Assembly: GCA_035527845.1 (NCBI GenBank) | Contig: DATKZT010000020.1 | Span: forward strand, 30,192 to 94,191 | Length of the DNA stretch: 64,000 nt | Direction: 5' to 3' | From: JAUWKC01 sp035527845 | Lineage (GTDB): Bacteria; Planctomycetota; Phycisphaerae; Sedimentisphaerales; Anaerobacaceae | In this document: positions 53,801-61,447 of the stretch, piece after piece | Position numbering within the stretch: the stretch's first letter is position 1 | Layout of the letters: the number at the start of each line of letters is the position of its first letter | Notes under the pieces: generated by a model | What the model was told of the DNA's origin: nothing | The model's database searches: none | What the model saw: only the letters and a program-made list of their open reading frames with translations | Position numbers and translations under genes: made by a program

Positions 53801-54713
53801 CCGCGTAAACGCCGGGCGTCCAGCAGAGCACCACCTCGTCCGCACACAGATTCTCCGAATAGTTCGTCGGATTGGGTCGCTTGGCGTTCTCCGCCAGACC
53901 GTAAAGCAGAAAGAAGCTCGGGTCAAGGGCATCATCGGAGATGCGCACCTCATCGATTCGGCCCTGGAAGTACTGGCCCGAGTTCTGAGGCGGCGATTCG
54001 TTGTCCCGAATAACACAGCCGATTCCCAGCGCCGTGCTGGAATCACCTATCGAGCCTTCGAACGGTAGTTGCGAGACGCTGTTGGGCCCCAAATCCTGCG
54101 ACTGCTCGCCGTTGACATAGAACGTTACGAACTCCCCGTCCCAGACCAGTGCAACGTGATACCAGTCATTCTCCTCATAGAGCAGGTCGTTGCATACGCC
54201 CCCGCCGTCCCCGATGTCGTCCTCGGGCCCGGCCAAGCGCACGGCGAAATTGCCAGCCTCTCGCGTGTCGATGTAATATATCCCGCCGTTGGCGGGGCTG
54301 TTATTCTTCCTGATGACCACCTGCTGGCGGGCCTCGGAGACATATACAAACGTCTCGATGGTACAGGCGGACAGGTTACTCAAGTCCACCAATGAGTTCG
54401 TCCCGCCGTCTTCAACCCACAGGCCGACTCCCGGGTCGTTATCGCCTAAGGTGTTGAGGAACTCTGCGCATGTTCCCGCCGTACCGAACCAGGGGTTGGA
54501 AAGCGCATATTTGATTGCATTGGTGGCATTCGGGTCAAGGTCGGCATCCTCAAATGCCTGGGCAACCTTACCGTTAGCCTTGTCGGTGTCGGAAACTACA
54601 TCCTGACCCGGCGGACCGTCAAGGCTCCAGTGCAGTATGGTCTCTGCCCGCGCCGGGCCCACCACACACACGAGCAAAACAAAAGTAGTCAGAAAAAAGA
54701 GTCTTTTGTCCAT
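50808..54713 (-). CDS. Giant secreted LamG/fibronectin-like/dockerin-like protein A
   Basis: 1301 residues; GAAGGAGG precedes the ATG; signal peptide MDKRLFFLTTFVLLVCVVGPARA. Modules in order: LamG 1 (about 25-245), fibronectin-like HDVYFGTDF...YYWRVDEVN...W modules around 270-490, LamG 2 (about 490-700), a further VYFGT module, the FEQYDTDQKAIQYTWYDQYSQ domain (about 790-1000, a discoidin- or CBM-like beta sandwich shared with the next two proteins), dockerin-like ADFSGDCIVDIADVSKMGQQW, LamG 3 (about 1080-1260), and the tail INFKDFAKLMESW. Probably a cell-surface polysaccharide-binding protein; no enzyme domain is seen. Confidence 0.85.
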   Translation of the reverse strand: MDKRLFFLTTFVLLVCVVGPARAETILHWSLDGPPGQDVVSDTDKANGKVAQAFEDADLDPNATNAIKYALSNPWFGTAGTCAEFLNTLGDNDPGVGLWVEDGGTNSLVDLSNLSACTIETFVYVSEARQQVVIRKNNSPANGGIYYIDTREAGNFAVRLAGPEDDIGDGGGVCNDLLYEENDWYHVALVWDGEFVTFYVNGEQSQDLGPNSVSQLPFEGSIGDSSTALGIGCVIRDNESPPQNSGQYFQGRIDEVRISDDALDPSFFLLYGLAENAKRPNPTNYSENLCADEVVLCWTPGVYADEHDVYFGTDFDEVKDADKNSGVYRTTQDVNCWPTGLLDWGQTYYWRIDEVNGVDTWRGETWQFITNDRTSYDPVPADEETKVPLEQVLEWHPGCLASSHDVYIGTDFNDVNDATTASHPNVDYNNVGVSSYDPPGDLEYFTVYYWRVDDVNGGNRWKGEVWSFRSESAIVDPNLRLWLEFNETEGTIVHDSSGREYHGNGQDFYNDGWQPWDVNDGRCEPGSFKANSDQRIDFTKDVVATLEKEVSIAFWFKGADRDSDNWLFGSGSDNYHLAAAIPDDNGDIYWQAGTDPNDEQVWADARPKAWLSDWHHLTLIKDENAGTMSIYFDGEEEVTKSDVNTTALATISDIANNFRIGSNWANSDDFSGQIDDFRVYDRALSETEIAGLFRCGDVDLAWAPDPYDGEVDVARDANLIWKPGDYAASHDVYFGTAWDDVNDATTNDAEFQKNQSELEFEPGTLDLKETYYWRIDEVNDPNIWKGNVWRFTVADFIILDNFEQYDTDQKAIQYTWYDQYSQEWGETTGAWLELAKRPKPVNTGEQAVSYTYDTDDPWADLCYAEAWLPLEEIGGFQDWTSVDVRLLTVFFYGQAENDATEDEQMYIAVDDTLGAYAEMRYGDNEGEALADLLVEQWQRWDIPFKYFSDGNFAAVADDVNFSSIANVYIGFGNRRSPVCAGKGVVYFDDLRLSMPICKPEFGPAADFSGDCIVDIADVSKMGQQWLLRDVNFADDLGIDVQEPCDANLIGHWKLDEGTGTFAEDSSANDNHGTLQLTNAGGYSWVSGRIGNAVEFSGGRVKVPDTDDLKPDTNQVSVTAWIYIREDMSSGRVVVKGRNDHESYEIEVNDDDFFVFQFRDGKHSGHTRYEVNDVVWPNDWIHLAGTYDGSTLACYVNGQLSEAKDVNNPYGLARCPNDPGLAIGNEPDANESPFEGIIDDVRIYDYGLSHAEVAWLATKGTGEFLITSPVNLFSGEDPEVINFKDFAKLMESWLEERFWPPL

Positions 54714-55229
54714 AACCTACCTCCTTCAATATAAGACGACAAACCTGTTCTGCTTCGGCCACGCGCCGAAAAGTTATTATCAACGAGCATGCCTGCCTTC
54801 ACCACTATTGAGCCTGCTCGTCAAAAACGACGTTGGTCCAGACGGACAGCCAAACTACCTCTCAGCAACACTCTCTCAGAATAGATTGAACCAAGTGTCA
54901 GTCTACCAAAGCACCCTGGCTTTCGTCAAGATAAATCTTCCCTGTTTTTCCTGTCGGCAGGATTCCAGGGAATTTTGGCAAAAAAGTGCGTTTTGCTGCG
55001 GCCGGCTGGAAAAGGCATCCTGCCTCGTTGGCCGCCGGCATTGCCGCCCGCTACACCTTCCTGCGGCTGCTCAATCCCCCAAGACCGGCTGCAAGTCTTC
55101 TGCACCCCCACCCAAATTTCATCAAATAAAGAGTTGACAACGGCTCTTGCCGATGCTAATTTCAAACGCGCAGAACGGTTGGGCCGTTCCGCAATATAGT
55201 ATGGAAACTTGTTTTTGGGGAGCAGAAAA
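54714..55229. other. Divergent intergenic region with long leaders
   Basis: 516 bases. It holds a plus-strand promoter (55134-55162) for the SH3b gene. The minus-strand leader of LamG protein A may be several hundred bases, GC-rich in its middle; no known RNA motif found. No gene. Confidence 0.5.
55134..55162 (+). promoter_or_regulatory. Promoter of the SH3b gene
   Basis: TTGACA, 17-base spacer, TAATTT; about 68 bases before the start codon. Confidence 0.7.
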
Positions 55230-56381
55230 ATGGAAGCTCGTTTCAAATCGTTCATCGTTTTCTACCTGATTGCTTTGACCGCCGCCTGCTTTGCTCAAGA
55301 GGTCTCTTCACCTGAGCCGGCGGCGCCCGCCGACGCCAACGCAGCCGGCGTCCCGTCTTTTCCCTACGTTGCTCAGATTAATGCTGACGACGTCTATATC
55401 CGTTCCGGTCCCGGAACAAACCACTATACTTGCGGCAAGCTCAGCAAGGCCGACAAGGTGACGGTGGTGGGCAGTCTTTTTGGCTGGTCTCGAATCGTTC
55501 CGCCGCCCGGCAGCTTCTCCTGGATTTTTTCGCGCTATGTGAAAGTCGAGCCCGACAGTCCCGATGCTGGAATTGTCATCGGCAACGCCGTCCCCGTCTA
55601 TGTCGGCGCCGAGGACAGGGAGCCTATGCATTCCGACCAAATGCAGCTGAAGCTCAACAAAGACGAAAAAGTCGCGATTCTGGGCCCGCCGCAGGGAGAG
55701 TATTACAAAATCGCTCCGCCCACCGGCGCCTACCTTTGGGTCAGCACAAAGCACACACAGCCTCTGGACTCGACTGAGCCCATGCCGCCTCCCAGCTTCA
55801 CGCCCGTTGTCGTCCCCGGCCCGGCGACGCCCAACTCCGTCCTGCTCGATGACACAAAGCTTCAGCAGTTCTACGAACTGCAAAAGCAGATGGATGCTGA
55901 GCGGGCCAAGCCTATGGCCGAGCAGAACTATGCCAATATCAAGAAGTCGCTGCTTGAAATCGCCAATAACCCGCAGGCCGGCAAGGCCGCGCGGTACGCC
56001 GAGTTTGCGGTGCAGCAGATAGGACGTTGCGAACTGGCCCTGGAAGTGGCCAACGCCGTCCGCCTCCAGGATGAGCAGCTCGCGCAGGTCAGGAGAAACC
56101 TCGCCAGCGCCAGGAGCAAACGCTTGGCGGAGATTCAGGACCTCGGCAGATTCGCCGTTATCGGGCGGCTTCAGACTTTCACCACCTACGGTCCCGGTCA
56201 TTACCGCATAGTCGACGAATCCGGCAACACCGTCTGTTATGCCTTGCCCACCGGCCAAACCGCCCAGATGAACCTGGATGGTTACATTGGCAAGAAAGTG
56301 GGCCTTGTCGGAACGATTGAGCCTCACGCTGAAACGGTAGGGGCCCTCGTGCGATTTGCGAAAATAGTGGAATTAGACTGA
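55230..56381 (+). CDS. Exported bacterial SH3-like domain protein
   Basis: 383 residues from ATG 55230 (GGGGAGCAGAAAA upstream). Signal peptide (FKSFIVFYLIALTAACFAQ). Residues 40-110 are a classic SH3b domain (VAQINADDVYIRSGPGTNHY, WSRIVPPPGSFSWIFSRYV); a second SH3b-like copy spans about 113-180 (NAVPVYVG..., PPTGAYLWVS). A helical region (210-300) and a C-terminal beta domain (SGNTVCYALPTGQ, LVGTIEPHAE) follow. SH3b domains often bind peptidoglycan or proteins in the periplasm. No enzymatic domain. Confidence 0.8.
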   Translation: MEARFKSFIVFYLIALTAACFAQEVSSPEPAAPADANAAGVPSFPYVAQINADDVYIRSGPGTNHYTCGKLSKADKVTVVGSLFGWSRIVPPPGSFSWIFSRYVKVEPDSPDAGIVIGNAVPVYVGAEDREPMHSDQMQLKLNKDEKVAILGPPQGEYYKIAPPTGAYLWVSTKHTQPLDSTEPMPPPSFTPVVVPGPATPNSVLLDDTKLQQFYELQKQMDAERAKPMAEQNYANIKKSLLEIANNPQAGKAARYAEFAVQQIGRCELALEVANAVRLQDEQLAQVRRNLASARSKRLAEIQDLGRFAVIGRLQTFTTYGPGHYRIVDESGNTVCYALPTGQTAQMNLDGYIGKKVGLVGTIEPHAETVGALVRFAKIVELD

Positions 56382-57071
56382 ATCGGCCTGTGGCGCGGGC
56401 GGGTCTGGGACCTCGACTGGCCCTAATGCGGCGTTTGCGACTGATGAGCGGGCCCCAAAAGCCCGGCAAGAGCCCCGCACAAGCGTATGGGCCGCGATAA
56501 CATGCGAAGAATCCCCTCCGGAACCCAGCAGGAGGCCTTTCATCAGTCCGAAACGATAGCAGGGCGGTTGGACGCTTTGGCTCAGGCCTTCGGGGCTGCT
56601 TAGCTCTTGCACATCGCCAGGGCCGCATTCCCTTTTGGGCAGAGACCCATAATAACATAGAAAAACCTGAAATTTTGCAAAATAATACTTGACTCTGGAG
56701 CAGCGAATGTGGTATAAGTAAGGTGATAGTGTTTAAGTGTTTCTTTCAGGCCGCTACGCAGAGGTTTCGGCGCTGTCCGGAAGACACCCGAGCAGGGCAG
56801 AAGCCAGCGGTGGAGGATTTGTTGCTCATAAGGGCGCGTGCGTATGTGTGGAGAATGTGAGGAGGTGGTAGAATAACCGGTAATAACCGCTCCCCATCGA
56901 TACGGCGCAGTCTGTACTAGGGGGGGCGTTCTTTCCGGGCAGGAAGCATTGTCACGATACCGGCACAGACTGATTGGGGTGAAGGCGTCTGGCGGCCGGT
57001 GAAAAAACAAGTCATATTAGACGTTTTCGTGGAAATAGAATATTGGAATTTAGTTTGAAGGAGGTAATGTT
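56382..57071. other. 690-base gap with the long leader of LamG protein B
   Basis: A promoter stands at 56689-56718, leaving about 350 bases of untranslated leader before 57072. The leader is partly G-rich (AGGAGGTGGTAG, TAGGGGGGGCG) and contains several GGA motifs, which CsrA could bind. I recognise no riboswitch. The first 300 bases are empty of genes. Confidence 0.5.
56689..56718 (+). promoter_or_regulatory. Promoter of LamG protein B
   Basis: TTGACT, 18-base spacer, TATAAG; long leader follows. Confidence 0.65.
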
Positions 57072-60000
57072 ATGAACAGGAAATTATTTTTTCTAACGTC
57101 ACTGGTTGTCCTGCTGAGCTGTCTGTCGGCGGCAAACGCAGGCACACAGTACAAGTTCGACATCGCTGTCCACATTGGCGGCGTTCCGGTAGCGTACACG
57201 GACAAGAGCCAGCAGCCCGGCTACTCGGACTGGTACACTTTGATCCGATGGGAGAATGATATACAGCGTCACGATGGAGGAGCCTGGCACGACATTGCCG
57301 GGCAAGCTGGTCTTAATCTGGCTATGGGTGGAGGCGATGGCAGCTCGGCGCCCGGCAGCGTTCTGGATTTCTCAACAGCCGCGGACGACCCCATCTGTAA
57401 TACCTGGTTGAGAACAGGTAGTGACGGGGACAATCCTGGAGATTCTGTTTGCTACATCGTTCTTTGGGGTCCCGGTCTCAAGCCGGGCGCATACTGGATA
57501 TATGGCTATCACAACAGCGTCGGTGGAGGCCAGCCAAAGATGCCGAGGGTCTATGTGGAAACATATACATCTGCGAATGCTGTGGGGAACAGTGGAGGAG
57601 CTCCGGTTGACCCCGATGGCGGCGGCGTCATAGTGCCACCCGAGGGCAACGATGTAAACGTACCTATTATGCACGTTAGTGACGATGATTTGCTCGAGCC
57701 TAATGTCTCGCTTGTGAAATTCTACACCGACGGCTCACCGGTCAAAATCACTTACGAGAACGGCGCGGACAGCACCGCCGTACTCAATGCGTTCATACTC
57801 GAAGTATTCGGCGAGGGGCCGGAGGCCAAGGATCCGAGCCCGGCCAACAACAGGACCGGTGTCTGCCCGGACGTTGAGCTAAGCTGGGGGCCCGGGGTTT
57901 GGGCAAGCGATGTGAACGGTCACGACCTGTACTTAGGCACCGACTTCAACGACGTCAATAACGCCAATACGGCGGTGCAACTGGGCGTGTATGAGGGTCG
58001 GCTGGATGATCCGTGCTACGACCCGACGGGCTACCTGGACTTTGGCGAGACCTATTACTGGAGGGTGGACGAAGTCAACGATGTCTGCTCGCCGGGCGTG
58101 CCGTGGAAAGGGACAGTCTGGAACTTTACCACCGAAGACGGCAAGGCCCGCAACCCCGCCCCGGAGGACGGCGGCGCCAGCGTCGAAAGCGACACCATTG
58201 CCTGGACGCCTTCATGCATAGCTACTCTGCACGATGTGTACTTCAGTACAGACTACAATGCGGTCAGGGACGCCACGACGTCATCGCCGATGCCGGATCC
58301 CTACCTGGGCACGGTGCCTTTTACCAACCTCAACAGTGGGCTGGTCGGCGTCGGCAAACGATACTACTGGCGTGTCGACGAGCAGGGACCCACCACCTTC
58401 CCCAAGGGCGATGTCTGGACCTACCAGACGCGCGGCACCGCCCTGATGCACTATTCGTTTGACGGCGTCATCGATGCCAACCTGCCCAGTCCCATTACGG
58501 ACGACACGGGTAATGTTACGTTTACTAAGCGGGGGAACGGCGAATTGAGATATGACGAGCCCAACCCGCTTTACAACACCCTCGGTACCTCCGCACAATT
58601 CACACCGGTTGATGGATATAGCTATGGCGGGGGCGCCGCCTTCCTCATGCGCTCGTGCTTCGGACCGGACCTGCTCGACCTGACAACGGACGCATATACC
58701 ATCGAAGCATGGGTCAGACAGGACGGACCGGCAGCTAATGCCGACGACGATGATGATATGGAGGGTACCGTTTTAAGAAAAGACAGGTACACCTACGGTT
58801 TTGGCGTCGACAACGACGGTACCGTTAAATTCATGCATGCCGGTAATGTTCTTGCATCAGAGCCCGGCCGCAGCATCTCACGAGACGAGTGGCACCATAT
58901 TGCTGCTGTCTATGATGAGTCAGACGTCTCTGCGAGGCAAAAGCTATATATCGACGGCCTCGTTGCGGCAGACAATAATGAACCCGGGCCCAATCCACCC
59001 GATGATTTTGCCACTGATGATTTGGGTATAGGAGCATACCGCTATGAATCAGGAAGCGCCACGCATTACAGGAATCAGTTCAATGGCGCCATTGACGAGT
59101 TGCGTGTCTCCGATTATGCCTTGACTCCGAACGAATTCTTAATGCGCGGCGATGAGGGTCTTGCCTGGCTGCCTCGGCCGTCCAACGGCCGCAGAGATGT
59201 CCCGCCGGATACCGAGCTGGACTGGAGTCCGGGAAGACTCGCCTCTTCCCACAATCTTTACCTCGGCACAAGCTGGGACGATGTGTCCGATGCCAATACC
59301 GTAGTGACGCTCGGCGTGTTCATAGACAACATGGAGCCCAATGAGTATGACCCCTGTCTTCTCGCCATGAAGACCGAGTGGTACTGGCGGGTGGACGAGA
59401 TCGATGACTCCAACGATTACATCTGGAGAGGCCACGTGTGGAGGTTCACAACCGCCGACTATCTCGCCCTCGACAATTTTGAGCAGTACGACACGGACCA
59501 GAAGGCAATACAGTACACCTGGTACGACCAGTATTCCCAGAATGAGGGCGAGCTGACCGGGGCGTGGCTGGAGCTTGCAAAAGTACCCTCGAAACCCGTT
59601 CACCTTGGGAGGCAGGCGATGTCATACACGTACAACACCGATGACCCGTGGGCGGACCTCGAGTATGCCGAGGCGTGGCTGCCTCTCGACGAAATTGGCG
59701 GGCAGCAGGACTGGACAGTGGCCGACCTGAGGATTCTGAGCCTGTTCTTCTACGGGCAACCTGATAACGACGCCTGCGATACCGAGCAGATGTACGTTTC
59801 TGTCGAAGACATCTGGGGAGAGTACGCCGAGAGGCGCTACGGCGACAACCAGGGCGAGTCAATGAGCGACATCAAGGTCGACGAGTGGCAGCAGTGGATT
59901 ATTGCGCTTAGCTCCTTCAGCGACAGCAACTACGCCGAGGTGGCCGCCAACGTGGACTTTGCCAACGTCAGGAGAGTGTATATCGGTTTTGGCGACCGGC

Positions 60001-60986
60001 GCACCCCGGTGGCCGCGGGCAAAGGCATTGTGTACTTCGACGACCTGCGCGTCTCTCTGGCCATGTGCGTTCCAGACCAGTTGAAGCCGGCTTATGACTG
60101 GAGCGGCAACTGCATCGTGGACGTTGCAGACATCGGAGTCATGGGCGAGAACTGGCTCAGACATGATGTGAATTTCCTCGATGATTTAGGCATCCAGGTC
60201 GAGGAGCCCTGTGACGCCAACCTGCTGGGTCACTGGAAGCTCGATGAAGGGGATGGCAACACCGCCGGAGACTCCAGCGCCAATAACTATCATGGCACGC
60301 TCCAGGGCGACTATGAGTGGATGGTGCCCGGCAAGGACGGCAACGCCGTCGATTTCGACGGCGGCAGAATGAATCTTGACGACGAGGGCAATACGCCGAA
60401 TCTGAGGCCGCTCAATGCGGTCAGCGTGTGTGCGTGGGCCTATCTCGACGGCGGCCAGGAAAACGCTCGCGTCGTGGTCAAAGGAGATAACGACGAAGAA
60501 TCATACGAGCTTGAGGTTGACGGCGATGACCAGTTCGTCTTTCAGTTCCGCGACGGCAACGACCCGAACAACGATAGGTACGACGTAAACGGCATGGTCT
60601 GGACTGATGACTGGATTCATCTGGCCGGCACATACGACGGTTCGACTATCGCCTGCTATGTGAACGGTGAGCTCCAGGATGCCAAGGACATTGATAATCC
60701 TTGGGGCCTATCTCAGGATCCCAATGGTGGATTCGCGATAGGCGACAAACCCGAATCGGACGACAGCGACGGCAACCCGTTCGACGGCCCCATCGATGAC
60801 GTTCGCGTCTACAACTACGGTTTGTCTCCGGCGGAGGTTGCCTGGCTTGCTTCCGAGGGGACAGGGTTTGTAGCCCTGGTGTCCGAGGTGAATATTTTCT
60901 CGGGCGAGCGCCCGGAGGTAATCAACTTCAAGGACCTTGCCAAGATATTTGAGGCCTGGGGTGAAGAAAAGCTCTGGCCTGAATAA
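57072..60986 (+). CDS. Giant secreted LamG/fibronectin-like/dockerin-like protein B
   Basis: 1304 residues; GAAGGAGG precedes the ATG as in protein A, and the signal peptide is similar (MNRKLFFLTSLVVLLSCLSAANA). An N-terminal beta domain without a LamG core (about 25-250, rich in Gly, Asp and aromatic residues) replaces LamG 1 of protein A. Then VYFGTDF/YYWRVDEVN modules, LamG (about 455-700), another module, the FEQYDTDQKAIQYTWYDQYSQ domain, dockerin-like YDWSGNCIVDVADIGVMGENW, LamG (about 1060-1260) and tail INFKDLAKIFEAW. Many Asp-rich calcium-like loops. No catalytic domain identified. Confidence 0.85.
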   Translation: MNRKLFFLTSLVVLLSCLSAANAGTQYKFDIAVHIGGVPVAYTDKSQQPGYSDWYTLIRWENDIQRHDGGAWHDIAGQAGLNLAMGGGDGSSAPGSVLDFSTAADDPICNTWLRTGSDGDNPGDSVCYIVLWGPGLKPGAYWIYGYHNSVGGGQPKMPRVYVETYTSANAVGNSGGAPVDPDGGGVIVPPEGNDVNVPIMHVSDDDLLEPNVSLVKFYTDGSPVKITYENGADSTAVLNAFILEVFGEGPEAKDPSPANNRTGVCPDVELSWGPGVWASDVNGHDLYLGTDFNDVNNANTAVQLGVYEGRLDDPCYDPTGYLDFGETYYWRVDEVNDVCSPGVPWKGTVWNFTTEDGKARNPAPEDGGASVESDTIAWTPSCIATLHDVYFSTDYNAVRDATTSSPMPDPYLGTVPFTNLNSGLVGVGKRYYWRVDEQGPTTFPKGDVWTYQTRGTALMHYSFDGVIDANLPSPITDDTGNVTFTKRGNGELRYDEPNPLYNTLGTSAQFTPVDGYSYGGGAAFLMRSCFGPDLLDLTTDAYTIEAWVRQDGPAANADDDDDMEGTVLRKDRYTYGFGVDNDGTVKFMHAGNVLASEPGRSISRDEWHHIAAVYDESDVSARQKLYIDGLVAADNNEPGPNPPDDFATDDLGIGAYRYESGSATHYRNQFNGAIDELRVSDYALTPNEFLMRGDEGLAWLPRPSNGRRDVPPDTELDWSPGRLASSHNLYLGTSWDDVSDANTVVTLGVFIDNMEPNEYDPCLLAMKTEWYWRVDEIDDSNDYIWRGHVWRFTTADYLALDNFEQYDTDQKAIQYTWYDQYSQNEGELTGAWLELAKVPSKPVHLGRQAMSYTYNTDDPWADLEYAEAWLPLDEIGGQQDWTVADLRILSLFFYGQPDNDACDTEQMYVSVEDIWGEYAERRYGDNQGESMSDIKVDEWQQWIIALSSFSDSNYAEVAANVDFANVRRVYIGFGDRRTPVAAGKGIVYFDDLRVSLAMCVPDQLKPAYDWSGNCIVDVADIGVMGENWLRHDVNFLDDLGIQVEEPCDANLLGHWKLDEGDGNTAGDSSANNYHGTLQGDYEWMVPGKDGNAVDFDGGRMNLDDEGNTPNLRPLNAVSVCAWAYLDGGQENARVVVKGDNDEESYELEVDGDDQFVFQFRDGNDPNNDRYDVNGMVWTDDWIHLAGTYDGSTIACYVNGELQDAKDIDNPWGLSQDPNGGFAIGDKPESDDSDGNPFDGPIDDVRVYNYGLSPAEVAWLASEGTGFVALVSEVNIFSGERPEVINFKDLAKIFEAWGEEKLWPE

Positions 60987-61019
60987 TGCCTGGCTGACTG
61001 AGTAGATTTGCACCTGTTC

Positions 61020-61056
61020 GGGGCCCGTACCGCATAAGTACGGGCCCCGTTGTTTT
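61020..61056 (+). terminator. Intrinsic terminator of LamG protein B
   Basis: GGGGCCCGTAC pairs perfectly with GTACGGGCCCC across CGCATAA, followed by GTTGTTTT. Confidence 0.88.
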
Positions 61057-61267
61057 GGGCGGTAGAGTGAAGGAGGGGGGAGCAGCAAGGTCCAGTATCT
61101 ACGTAGATTGTGCATTTTTTGTGGTTTCCGGGGTCGATTTTGGTTGTACGGTCAAAGGGACGGGGGGACGTATTGGTCTTTGTTGGGGGCGAGTGGGGCT
61201 TTGGCTCGGCCGGTCTGGTAATTGGTCCGAAAAAAAGGCCGTACGGGATAGTTTGCTGACATTTGCC

Positions 61268-61296
61268 TTGACAAAAGGCCGCTTATGTGCTATAGA
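61268..61296 (+). promoter_or_regulatory. Sigma-70 promoter of LamG protein C
   Basis: TTGACA, exactly 17 bases, TATAGA; near consensus. Confidence 0.85.
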
Positions 61297-61447
61297 ATAT
61301 TAGTTCGCTCTTTAGCGGTTTGGGTGTGCCGCTTCTCAGCGGGCAGGTCGATGAGCCTGGGGTATGGCCTCTGTCGGGCCGCCCTGCACACCAGGCTTCT
61401 GCGTTCTTAACAAAACATTTATTAAACAATTTGAAAGGAGCGGTGAA

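Larger units (their letters stand above)
60987..61447. other. Intergenic region: terminator, promoter and leader
   Basis: Terminator of protein B at 61020-61056, sigma-70 promoter of protein C at 61268-61296, then about 150 bases of leader that can fold GC-rich hairpins around 61340-61400. No gene. Confidence 0.6.
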
